This document shows positions 25,938 to 33,652 of a stretch of 64,000 nucleotides of DNA, one piece after another. Source of the DNA: Mycobacterium sp. IS-1742 (GTDB lineage Bacteria > Actinomycetota > Actinomycetes > Mycobacteriales > Mycobacteriaceae); the NCBI RefSeq assembly GCF_001500125.1, contig NZ_LQIV01000023.1, positions 62,001-126,000 of the forward strand, read 5' to 3'. Position numbers and translations under genes: made by a program. The notes beneath the pieces were generated by a model. That model did no database searches. It saw only the letters and a program-made list of their open reading frames with translations, and was not told where the DNA came from. The first letter of the stretch is position 1; every line of letters starts with the position of its first letter.

Positions 25938-26464
25938 CCGAACAGTTCGACATGCGCTACCGCCTCGACATCGTCACTCCGAATGTGCGCGACGCCGTGC
26001 GGTTCGCCGGCGGATGGCTCTACGACCGGTCGATGGCCGGCTGGGATGTCACCGTGCTGGTCGACGACGTGGACGAGGACGCACGACCGCTGGAGATCCT
26101 GGGCGCCACCGTCCTGCCGCTGCAGCCGGTGCTCGAGGCGTGGTCCGAGCGTCCGCACCCGCAGACCGTCGCCGTGGCCGCCGACCTCATCGACTGCGAT
26201 GAGCGGGTCCGTCAGCACGTGCGGACCGCTCTCGACCACGGCTACACCGAGGTGACACTGTGGGGTGAGCGCTGTCCGGCCGACCTGGACGACGACGTGG
26301 ACGCGGTGCGCCACGAGTTGAGTGCGGCCGCGCGCGCTTTCAAGGCGCAGGCGCTCGCCGCGGTCAACGACATCGAGGCCGACTTCGTGGGTCACACCGA
26401 GACCTTCCGCTGCGGCATGATGGCCCGCCCGTCGGTGGCCGCCGACCTGATCCCCGCCAGCTAG
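25934..26464 (+). CDS. Conserved protein of unknown function (TetR-linked, paralogue 1)
   Basis: Protein of 176 residues; no family recognised. Its paralogue is at 59651-60181, also next to a TetR gene. Shared blocks: YRLDIVTPNVRDAVRFAGG / YRLDVLTDDVREAIRHVGG, then AGW-V-V--DD, LEILGA-V-PL, and AARAFKAQALAA. The first third looks like an alpha/beta segment with a repeated hydrophobic pattern. No signal peptide or membrane segment. It overlaps the TetR gene by 4 bases. Its stop shares a CTAG with the convergent reductase. A sensor or partner role for TetR is only a guess. Confidence 0.8.
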   Translation: MTEQFDMRYRLDIVTPNVRDAVRFAGGWLYDRSMAGWDVTVLVDDVDEDARPLEILGATVLPLQPVLEAWSERPHPQTVAVAADLIDCDERVRQHVRTALDHGYTEVTLWGERCPADLDDDVDAVRHELSAAARAFKAQALAAVNDIEADFVGHTETFRCGMMARPSVAADLIPAS

Positions 26465-27438
26465 CTGGTCCGGCGCGAGAGGTCGACCACCACCTTCCCG
26501 ACAGCGCGCCCGTCGGCCACCCGCCGCAGCGCGGCGGCGACCTCCTCGAGTGCGTAGAGCGCACCGATGTGCGGCCGGATCGTGTTGTCGGCGAGCAGTT
26601 CCCGCAATTCCCGCTCGTTGCGCTCGAACTCGTCGGCGGGGATGTCGGCGAACTGGAAACCCTGGACGACGACGCCCTTGATCAGCACCAGGTTCAGCGG
26701 GATCCGAGGAATGACGCCCGAGGCGAAGCCGACGGTGACGAACCGCCCACCCCGGCGCAGTGAGCGCAGTGCGGGTTCGGACAGCTCGCCGCCGACGGGG
26801 TCGACGACTGCCGCCGCACCGCCGGGCACCGCGTCGCGCAGGGCATCCCTCAGCGGGCCGCACCGGTGGTTGATCACCCGGTCGGCGCCGTGATGCGCGG
26901 CCGCCTCGAGCTTCTCGTCCGACGAGGCCACCGCGGTGACCCGGGCGCCCAGGTGTGCCGCGAGTTGGACCGAGGCCAGGCCCACGCCGCCGCCCGCACC
27001 GAGGACGATCACCTCGTCGCCGGGTTCGATTCGCGCCACCGACCGCAGCGTGTGGTAGGCGGTGCGGTGGGCGACCCCGGAGGCGGCCGCCGTGCGGTCG
27101 TCGACGCCGTCGGGGATCGGGGCCAGGCCTTCGGCGGCGACCGCCACCTCTTCGGCGAACGCGCCGTACATCCCCGTCCCCGTCACCCGGTCGCCGATCG
27201 CGAATCCCGTGGTCTGCGGGCCCACGCCGACGACGGTGCCGGCGAACTCACTGCCCGGTACGAACGGCGTGGGCACGCTGACCTGATACCGGCCCGCGAT
27301 CAGCAGGACGTCGGGGAAGTTCACCGCCGCCGCGCCGACCCGCACGAGTACGTCACCCGGCCCCGGTGCCGGCGTCGGCAACTCCTCGATCCGCACGCCC
27401 TCCGGAGGGCCGTGCGCCGAACAGACCGCGGCCCTCAC
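26461..27438 (-). CDS. Quinone oxidoreductase-like MDR reductase
   Basis: Medium-chain dehydrogenase/reductase of 325 residues without the structural zinc Cys cluster. It carries AAVNFPDVLLIAGRYQ, GRVTGTGMYGAFAE-like central strands, and the NADPH site VLGAGGGVGLASVQLAAHLG near residue 150. It should reduce an enone or quinone with NADPH. Start is GTG at 27438, overlapping the upstream kinase-like gene stop (GTGA). Last gene of the operon starting with TetR at 30936. Confidence 0.88.
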   Translation of the reverse strand: MRAAVCSAHGPPEGVRIEELPTPAPGPGDVLVRVGAAAVNFPDVLLIAGRYQVSVPTPFVPGSEFAGTVVGVGPQTTGFAIGDRVTGTGMYGAFAEEVAVAAEGLAPIPDGVDDRTAAASGVAHRTAYHTLRSVARIEPGDEVIVLGAGGGVGLASVQLAAHLGARVTAVASSDEKLEAAAHHGADRVINHRCGPLRDALRDAVPGGAAAVVDPVGGELSEPALRSLRRGGRFVTVGFASGVIPRIPLNLVLIKGVVVQGFQFADIPADEFERNERELRELLADNTIRPHIGALYALEEVAAALRRVADGRAVGKVVVDLSRRTS

Positions 27439-28481
27439 CGGTAGTCGCTGGACTCGGCGAGGTCGGCGGCCGAGGCCATCAGGTCGGTCACGACCGGTCC
27501 GAAGGCCAGCAGCTTCTCGTCGTCCCCGGCGCGCTGGAAGCCCTGTTCCAGCACGATCGCCAGCTTCCACTTGGCCAGCACCAGGTAGTAGTCCAGATCG
27601 TCGACCTGGCGCCCGGACACCTCCGCGTAGTGCGCCACGACGTCGTCGCGCGACGGCATCCCGCGCATGTCGACGTAGTTCATCTCGGATGCGCCGGACC
27701 CCTCGGTCGGCCAGGACTGCACCATCCAGCCGAGGTCCAGTTTGGGATCACCGACGGTGCCCATCTCCCAGTCGACGATCGCCGCGAGCCGAGCCGGGGC
27801 GCCGTGGTGGTACATGACGTTGGCGAACTGATAATCCCCGTGCATGAGGCCGGGGACGAAGTCGAGCGGTTTGTGGGCGCGCAGCCACGCGGTGGCCGTG
27901 TCCAGGCCCGGCAGGTCACGTCGTCTGATCCGGTCCAGGAACCCGATCCACCGGTCCACCTGACGTTCGTGGAAGCCGTCCGGTCGGCCGAGGTCGGCGA
28001 GCCCCTTGGCCCGCCAGTCGACTTTCGACAGCAGCGCGATGCCCTCGGCCAGTTGGTAACTGAGCCCGGGCCGGGCGGACGGGTCGCTGTCGAAGGGCTC
28101 CGGCCAACGGCCGTGGGTGTCCATCGGGGACCAGCCGTCGACGAACCCCATGAGGTAGAACGGCCGGCCCAGCACGTCGGGGTCCGCGCACACCCCGACC
28201 GCGGCGGTGTGCGGGACATCGGTGCCGTCGAGCGCCGCGATGATCCGCCACTCGCGCAGGATGCCCTTGTCCCGGTCCTGCGGTGCGCCCGGCGGGGGCA
28301 TCCGCAGCACGCACCGGTGCTCACCGCGGCGGATCTCGTAGATGACGTTCTGCGTGCCGCCTGACAGGAACCGCGTCTGCAGCGGTTCGCCCTTGCCCGG
28401 CAGGGCGGCCTCGTCCATCCATGCGGCGAGACGCGCGGTGTCGACGCCGCGCACGTGAGGAGCGGACTCGGACTGCGTCAC
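27435..28481 (-). CDS. APH-family phosphotransferase (ACAD10/11-like kinase domain)
   Basis: Protein of 348 residues with the kinase catalytic loop LMHGDYQFANVMYHHG and the metal-binding AIVDWEMGTVGDPKLDLGW. The group is the one fused to acyl-CoA dehydrogenase in animal ACAD10/11 and separate in LvaA of Pseudomonas levulinate catabolism, where it phosphorylates 4-hydroxyacyl-CoA. Here a separate dehydrogenase lies directly upstream, overlapping by 4 bases. Start is GTG at 28481. Aminoglycoside resistance is unlikely given the context. Confidence 0.87.
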   Translation of the reverse strand: MTQSESAPHVRGVDTARLAAWMDEAALPGKGEPLQTRFLSGGTQNVIYEIRRGEHRCVLRMPPPGAPQDRDKGILREWRIIAALDGTDVPHTAAVGVCADPDVLGRPFYLMGFVDGWSPMDTHGRWPEPFDSDPSARPGLSYQLAEGIALLSKVDWRAKGLADLGRPDGFHERQVDRWIGFLDRIRRRDLPGLDTATAWLRAHKPLDFVPGLMHGDYQFANVMYHHGAPARLAAIVDWEMGTVGDPKLDLGWMVQSWPTEGSGASEMNYVDMRGMPSRDDVVAHYAEVSGRQVDDLDYYLVLAKWKLAIVLEQGFQRAGDDEKLLAFGPVVTDLMASAADLAESSDYR

Positions 28482-29779
28482 AGGTTGCCCACCTGGTGCT
28501 CGAGATACTGGGCGTATTTCTGTTGCGCCGCTTCGCGTTTGCGTGGGATCCATTCGGTGGGCCAGGTGTCGCTGGTCGGCTGGTGGTCGCGCAGCACCTG
28601 TTTGGCCACCGTCGTCTTGTGCACCTCGGTGGGTCCGTCGGCGAGACCCATGACCGCCGCGCCGGTGACCATGCCGAGGAACGGCATCTCATTGGTGACC
28701 CCGAGCGCGCCGTGCACCTGCATGGCCCGCCATGCGATGTCGTGCAGCACGGTCGGCATCACCACCTTCACCGCGGCGATGTCCTTGCGCACCTTCTTGT
28801 AGTCGTTGTACTTGTCGATCTCCCAGGCCGTGTAGAGCACCATCAGCCGAAACTGCAGCAGCTGGGCGTAGGAGTCGGCGATGTAGCCCTGGACGAACTG
28901 CTTGTCGGACAACCGGCTGCCCTGGGTCTGACGGCTCAGGGCGCGTTCGCACATCATGTCGAGGGCTTTGCGGGACAATCCGATCGTGCGCATCGCGTGA
29001 TGGATGCGGCCCCCGCCCAACCGGGTCTGGGCGATCGCGAACGCCTGGCCCTCGCCGCCGAGCAGGGCGTCGGCCGGAACGCGGACGTTGTCGTAGTGGA
29101 TCAACGCGTGGCTGCCCTCGCCCTCGCGTTCACCGTAGAGGCCGACGTTGCGCACGATGTTCACCCCTGGAGTGTCGGTGGGCACCAGGAACATCGACAT
29201 GCCCTGATACGGGCTGACATCGGGGTTGGTCACCACCATCACGATCAGGAATGCGGCGGTGGCGGCGTTGGAGGAGAAGAACTTCTGGCCGTTGATCACC
29301 CAGTGGTCCCCGTCGCGCACCGCACGGGTGGTGAACAGCGTCGGGTCGGCCCCGGCGTGCGGTTCGGTCATCGAGTAGCAGGAGAACAGTTCACCCTCGA
29401 GCAGCGGGCGCAGGTATCGCTGCTTCTGCTCCTCGGTGCCGTAGTGGGCGATGATCTCGGCGTTGCCGGTGTCGGGCGCCTGGCAGCCGAACACGATCGG
29501 CGCCCACTGTGAGCGGCCGAGGATCTCGTTGAGCAGCGCGAGCTTGAGCTGGCCGTAGCCCTGGCCGCCGAGATCGGGTCCCAGGTGGGTGGCCCACAGT
29601 CCCTGGCGGCGGACCTCCTCCTTGAGCGGGTCGACCGCCCGCCGACGTTCACCGTCGAGCGGCACGAACTGCTGATGGGGCCACACCAGATCCAGCGGTT
29701 CGACCTCGTTGCGGACGAAGTCGTCGGCCCAGTCGAGAACCTTCTGATAGTCGGGGTCGGTCTCGAAATCCCATGCCAT
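28478..29779 (-). CDS. Acyl-CoA dehydrogenase (ACAD11-like group)
   Basis: Protein of 433 residues with SMTEPHAGADPTLFTTRAVR near residue 130, LGGGRIHHAMRTIGLSRKA near residue 245 and the C-terminal LADGPTEVHKTTVAKQVLRD. The HAGADP and DGPTEVHK motifs mark the ACAD10/11-type branch. Its neighbour is the matching kinase-like gene, so the pair probably dehydrates 4- or 3-hydroxyacyl-CoAs through a phosphorylated intermediate. ATG at 29779 is preceded by GGGAAAGGCA. Confidence 0.9.
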   Translation of the reverse strand: MAWDFETDPDYQKVLDWADDFVRNEVEPLDLVWPHQQFVPLDGERRRAVDPLKEEVRRQGLWATHLGPDLGGQGYGQLKLALLNEILGRSQWAPIVFGCQAPDTGNAEIIAHYGTEEQKQRYLRPLLEGELFSCYSMTEPHAGADPTLFTTRAVRDGDHWVINGQKFFSSNAATAAFLIVMVVTNPDVSPYQGMSMFLVPTDTPGVNIVRNVGLYGEREGEGSHALIHYDNVRVPADALLGGEGQAFAIAQTRLGGGRIHHAMRTIGLSRKALDMMCERALSRQTQGSRLSDKQFVQGYIADSYAQLLQFRLMVLYTAWEIDKYNDYKKVRKDIAAVKVVMPTVLHDIAWRAMQVHGALGVTNEMPFLGMVTGAAVMGLADGPTEVHKTTVAKQVLRDHQPTSDTWPTEWIPRKREAAQQKYAQYLEHQVGNL

Positions 29780-29806
29780 CGTGGTACTGCCTTTCCCTAG
29801 GTTCGA

Positions 29807-30268
29807 TCACCGGGCCATCGTTTCCAGGAATTCGCCCCAGTCGCCGAACACCGCGCGGTCCACGATCTCGATGCGCGTCCCGGCGGAGTCGACGTGGTAG
29901 GCGAACGTGCGCGGTTGATCGGCCCGCGGCCCGGCCTCGAAGGCGAACCCGGCCCGCTCCAGTGCTTCCGATGTGGAGTGGACGTCGTCGACCCAGTAGC
30001 CGAGGTGGTGGGTGCCGCGGCCGGGGACGGCCGACCACAGCGTGCCGGGCACCTCCTGCACCAACTCGAGGTGCACCGGCTGTACCGAGAAGCTGATCCG
30101 GAACGGAACGTCGAGGTCGCCGGTCGCGGTGACCACCGGCAGCGTGTACTCGAGGGGCCGCGTCCACCGGTGGCCGCCGGCGGCGGTGAGCCGGGCCGCC
30201 GCGGCGTCGAGATCGTCGACCACGATGCCGACGTGGTACAGGTCGATCGGGTCGAGCGGCGGGTTCAC
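29807..30268 (-). CDS. VOC-family (glyoxalase/dioxygenase fold) protein
   Basis: Protein of 153 residues starting PIDLYHVGIVVDDLDAAAARL, with a second half HHLGYWVDDVHSTSEALE, the paired beta-alpha-beta-beta-beta modules of the VOC fold. His in YHVGIVV and HHLGYWV, plus E in HLELVQ and ARIEIVD-like region, could form a metal site. Members include methylmalonyl-CoA epimerase and glyoxalase. It sits between TetR (4-base overlap) and the dehydrogenase. Function uncertain; epimerase is possible. Confidence 0.82.
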   Translation of the reverse strand: MNPPLDPIDLYHVGIVVDDLDAAAARLTAAGGHRWTRPLEYTLPVVTATGDLDVPFRISFSVQPVHLELVQEVPGTLWSAVPGRGTHHLGYWVDDVHSTSEALERAGFAFEAGPRADQPRTFAYHVDSAGTRIEIVDRAVFGDWGEFLETMAR

Positions 30269-30936
30269 GCCCGGTCCTCCCCCCGGGTGGCGCGGACGTT
30301 GAATCCATCGACCAGGGCTGCGATGTCGGCAGTGACCACCTCGGCGAAGGTCCGTCGGCCGAACCCCCCTGCAGCCCAGTGTCGGACGCCCTCGCTGACG
30401 TGCATCTGCGCCAGACGCGAGAGGTGCTCGACGTCGACACCGGGGGCCAGTTTTCCGTCACGCTGCGCCGCGGCGAACAGGTCGCCGAACATGTCGGCGT
30501 CGGAGTGCGGGGAGGCGTCGCCGGTGAGGATGCGGTGTTCGTGGCGATATCCCTCGAGGACGGTCTCGAGGATCAGGTCGCGCGGATTGCGGGCCATCGA
30601 ACGCTCGAGGCTGCGCAGCGCCCGGGCCACGACCGTCTCGAGGTCGTAGTCGGTGCGCAGCATGCCGCGCACCGTCTTGCGGGCCGCGCGCGTCGACAGC
30701 AGTCCGACTTCGAACAACACGTCTTCTTTGGCGGGGAAGTAGAAGTAGAAAAGCGCACGGGAGACGCCCGCGGCACGGCAGATGTCGGCGACAGTCGTCT
30801 TCGCGTATCCGTTGGTGCGCCACAGTGCCATGGCGGCCTGCACCAATGCGCGTTTGGTCTCGTGTGATCTGGCGCGTTGATACGACGCGCGTCGCTGACG
30901 ACCGTCAGCTACTGCTGCGCCGTCCACTCCGACCAT
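30265..30936 (-). CDS. TetR-family transcriptional regulator
   Basis: Protein of 223 residues. Helix-turn-helix: ALVQAAMALWRTNGYAK, then TVADICRAAGVSRALFYFYF and PAKEDVLFEVGL. It leads the minus-strand operon with the VOC, dehydrogenase, kinase-like and MDR genes, so it is probably its local repressor. The ATG at 30936 is the first in-frame start with about 20 residues before the domain. The upstream dyad at 30979 could be its operator. Confidence 0.87.
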   Translation of the reverse strand: MVGVDGAAVADGRQRRASYQRARSHETKRALVQAAMALWRTNGYAKTTVADICRAAGVSRALFYFYFPAKEDVLFEVGLLSTRAARKTVRGMLRTDYDLETVVARALRSLERSMARNPRDLILETVLEGYRHEHRILTGDASPHSDADMFGDLFAAAQRDGKLAPGVDVEHLSRLAQMHVSEGVRHWAAGGFGRRTFAEVVTADIAALVDGFNVRATRGEDRA

Positions 30937-30978
30937 GAGCGCACGATATCAGCCATTCGAGCGCATGCACAGTGCTGA

Positions 30979-30996
30979 CGCTTGTCAAACTAAGCG
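30979..30996. promoter_or_regulatory. Weak dyad CGCTT...AAGCG upstream of TetR
   Basis: Exact 5-base arms around an 8-base spacer, 43 bases upstream of the TetR ATG at 30936 and overlapping the last codons of the LysR gene. Could be an autoregulatory site. Short arms make this tentative. Confidence 0.3.
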
Positions 30997-31907
30997 CGGG
31001 CCGAGTTCTCCGCGATGATCGCGCACGCGGTGTCGTAGAACGCCGAGATCAGCGTGGAGAACGAGAGCTCGAAGGGGTAGATCATGTGGACGTCGAGACC
31101 GTCCAGGCGCCACTGCGGCAGCACCGGCACGATGGTGCCTTCGCGTAACTCCGTGGTGCAGATGATCTGCGTCGGCATGGCGCCGATCCCCAGCCCCTGC
31201 AGGATGTACTGCTTGCAGACCTGGAAGTTGTTGGCGCGGGCCCGCACCGACGGCGTCACCTGGTGTCGACGCCTGTTGCGCGTCAGTGCGACCGGACGCG
31301 TACCCCCGAACCCGAAATCGATGAAGGGCAGCTCACTCAACTGCGCGGGGTCGGTGATCGGCTCGGGTAGCAGGCGGACGAAATCGGCCGACGCGCAGAG
31401 GAACAACTCCAAGGCGAACACCTTCCGGGCGATCAGCGTGGAGTCCTGCAACGGACCGGTTCCGAACACCACGTCGAAGCCGTCTCTGATCGGATCGACG
31501 GTGCGATCGACCAACCGGATGTCGAGCCGCGAGTGGGGGTACTGAGCGAGGAAGGCGCTGCCGACGCGGGAGGCGTAGTCGATTCCGAGGAAGACGGGAA
31601 GGGCGACCCGCAGTTCACCCTGCGGCTCCTGTCTGCTGCCCTCGACGAGCGCGCGCACGCCGTTGGCCTCGGCCAGAATGTTCGCCGCGTGGCTGTAGAC
31701 CTTCTCGCCCAGGTCGGTGACGGTCAGCTGGTGAGTGTTCTTGCGCAGCAGTTTGATTCCGAGGTCGGACTCGAGTTTGGTCAGCTTGCGGCTGACGGTC
31801 GACTTGGGCATGCCCAGCAGCGCCGCCGCCTTCGACAGGCTGCGGTTCTCGACCACCTTGCCGAACACCAGCAACGCGTCGACGTCGAAAGGAAGGTTCT
31901 GTTCCAT
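30990..31907 (-). CDS. LysR-family transcriptional regulator
   Basis: Protein of 305 residues with the classic N-terminal helix-turn-helix FGKVVENRSLSKAAALLGMP and SKTVSRKLTKLESDLGIKLL-like recognition region, followed by a periplasmic-binding-like effector domain. It is transcribed away from the Rieske gene at 32029, the usual layout for an activator of a divergent catabolic operon. ATG at 31907 chosen because the sequence before it is not LysR-like. A TGCAAC/GTTGCA dyad lies between the two genes. Confidence 0.92.
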   Translation of the reverse strand: MEQNLPFDVDALLVFGKVVENRSLSKAAALLGMPKSTVSRKLTKLESDLGIKLLRKNTHQLTVTDLGEKVYSHAANILAEANGVRALVEGSRQEPQGELRVALPVFLGIDYASRVGSAFLAQYPHSRLDIRLVDRTVDPIRDGFDVVFGTGPLQDSTLIARKVFALELFLCASADFVRLLPEPITDPAQLSELPFIDFGFGGTRPVALTRNRRRHQVTPSVRARANNFQVCKQYILQGLGIGAMPTQIICTTELREGTIVPVLPQWRLDGLDVHMIYPFELSFSTLISAFYDTACAIIAENSARA

Positions 31908-31952
31908 GGTGCTGTGGCCCCGAGTTCGTCGTCCTGTTCGGTGTTCCAAATA

Positions 31953-31969
31953 TGCAACAGGGTGTTGCA
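31953..31969. promoter_or_regulatory. Candidate LysR binding site TGCAACAGGGTGTTGCA
   Basis: Exact 6-base arms TGCAAC/GTTGCA around AGGGT, 46 bases from the LysR ATG and 60 bases from the Rieske ATG. Its form (T-N11-A-like, interrupted dyad) suits a LysR site activating the divergent Rieske operon. Confidence 0.6.
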
Positions 31970-32028
31970 CTTTTTGGTCTGTTTGGACGGATCGAGGGGC
32001 TGTTAGTTTCGGCGCGGAGGAGGGCCTC

Positions 32029-33327
32029 ATGAGTCACGACAGCCTGGTGACCAAACCCGCGAGCGGACACTGGACCGACGCGTATCCCGAACTCGGCAGG
32101 GGACCGGTCTCGCTGGAGGACTGCGTCTCGACGGAGTTCTACGAGAAGGAACGCGAGCACGTGTTCAGGAAGACGTGGCTCTACGTCGGCCGGGTCGAGC
32201 GGGTGCCGAAGTCGGGTAGTTATTTCACCCGGGAACTGACATTCCTCAACACCTCGATCATCGTCGTGCGCGGTAAGGACGGCGTGATCCGCGCGATGCA
32301 CAACATCTGCCCGCACCGTGGCAACAAGATGCTGTGGGAGGACGACCCATTCCGGGAGGTGTCGGGACGCGCGCCGCTGCTGTACTGCCGGTTCCACGGT
32401 TGGCGCTACAAACTCGACGGCTCGCTGCACTCGCCGACGCGCAGGGATCTGCTCCTCGACTTCGACGCCGACAGCTGCCGGGTGCCCGCGATCCAGTGCG
32501 AGATCTGGGAAGGCTTCATCTTCGTCAACCTGAACCCGGACAACACCGAGTCGGTGCGCGACTACCTCGGCGAACTCGCCCACGATCTGGAGGGTTATCC
32601 CTTCGCCGGTCCCCATCAGGTCTACCGGTTCACGGCCGAACTGCAGTGCAACTGGAAGATCTTCCTCGACGGTTTCGCCGAGAGCTACCACGGTCCCTAC
32701 CTGCACGCATCGTCGTTCGGCGCCGTCACCGCCGAGGCCAGAGAGGCCTTCGACCAGCCGAATCCGTTCACCGACGCGCTGGGCTATCAGCTCAAGGGTC
32801 CGCACCGGATGTTCTCGTTCGCCGGTGAGCCGTCGCGAAAGACGCCGTACTCCAAACCGATCGAATGCGTGATGGAGGCCAGTGCGGCGGGTCCGTGGAA
32901 CAAGAAGCATGATCGTGGGCCGATGCCACGGGGTATCAATCCGACCCGGGCGGACAAGTACGGTTTCGACTCGTACCAGTTCTTCCCGAACTTCGTGCTG
33001 ATCTTCGGGGCGTCCGGATTCACCGTGCACACCCACTGGCCCACCGGACCGCACTCACACATCTTCGAGACCGAGGCGTACTACCAGCCGCCCACCACGC
33101 ACCGCGAACGCCTGGGCCAGGAGCTGACCATGACGTTCCTCAACGACATCATCCTGGAGGACGCCAGCCCGTCCGAGGGTCTGCAGGCGATGCTCAACAG
33201 CGGTGTGCTGACCCATTTTCCGATGAACGACGAGGAGATCCTGCTGCGGCACCTGCACAAGGTCGTGGGCGACTACGTGAGCCGGGGAGTGGGACGGGGC
33301 GAGCAAGCGGAGGCCGCGAAAGCATGA
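32029..33327 (+). CDS. Rieske non-heme iron oxygenase, large subunit
   Basis: Protein of 432 residues. Rieske ligands are C94, H96, C120 and H123 (CPH...CRFH), again with 23 residues between halves. Iron-site motif E218-x2-H221-x4-H226 in GFAESYHGPYLH. It is the most divergent of the four partner-linked copies: it has CPHRG for CRHRG and a truncated middle region. ATG at 32029 follows GGAGGAGGG. It leads a four-gene cassette with the 107-aa partner, a TauD dioxygenase and an F420 enzyme, under probable LysR control. Confidence 0.93.
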   Translation: MSHDSLVTKPASGHWTDAYPELGRGPVSLEDCVSTEFYEKEREHVFRKTWLYVGRVERVPKSGSYFTRELTFLNTSIIVVRGKDGVIRAMHNICPHRGNKMLWEDDPFREVSGRAPLLYCRFHGWRYKLDGSLHSPTRRDLLLDFDADSCRVPAIQCEIWEGFIFVNLNPDNTESVRDYLGELAHDLEGYPFAGPHQVYRFTAELQCNWKIFLDGFAESYHGPYLHASSFGAVTAEAREAFDQPNPFTDALGYQLKGPHRMFSFAGEPSRKTPYSKPIECVMEASAAGPWNKKHDRGPMPRGINPTRADKYGFDSYQFFPNFVLIFGASGFTVHTHWPTGPHSHIFETEAYYQPPTTHRERLGQELTMTFLNDIILEDASPSEGLQAMLNSGVLTHFPMNDEEILLRHLHKVVGDYVSRGVGRGEQAEAAKA

Positions 33328-33647
33328 GTCACGCACTGCCGCCGGAATTCTCGCATCTGGAGCACCTGGTCGACGAGTGGGCGATCGAGGACGGGCACCA
33401 GCGCTACGTCAAACGGGTGAACTCCACGATGGACCAGATCCGCGCGTTCTACGACGAGGTCTTCCCGTGTGCCGAGGAAGCCGTCGCCTACATCGACACG
33501 TTCGACTACGCCGAACCGCTGCCCGACGACGTCGCGAACCTGCGCAACCTCCTCTACTCGCTGATCACCGTCTCACTCGCGGTGGAACTGTGGAAGCAAC
33601 CGAGGGTCAAGCATTCGGCCGACACCATCCTGACGAGAGTGAGCTGA
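33324..33647 (+). CDS. Small Rieske-associated protein (paralogue 2 of 4)
   Basis: Protein of 107 residues with the shared pattern: LPPEFSHLEHLVDEW, QRYVKRVNSTMDQIRAFYD, LPDDVANLRNLLYSLI and VELWKQPRVKHS. It overlaps the Rieske stop by 4 bases (ATGA), so the two are translated together. No Cys, no membrane segment. Function unknown; see 15793. Confidence 0.85.
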   Translation: MSHALPPEFSHLEHLVDEWAIEDGHQRYVKRVNSTMDQIRAFYDEVFPCAEEAVAYIDTFDYAEPLPDDVANLRNLLYSLITVSLAVELWKQPRVKHSADTILTRVS

Positions 33648-33652
33648 GCGTC

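Noticed and set aside
27435..28481. Aminoglycoside resistance role for the APH-family gene
   Set aside because: Coupled to an ACAD11-type dehydrogenase; matches the acyl-CoA kinase branch.
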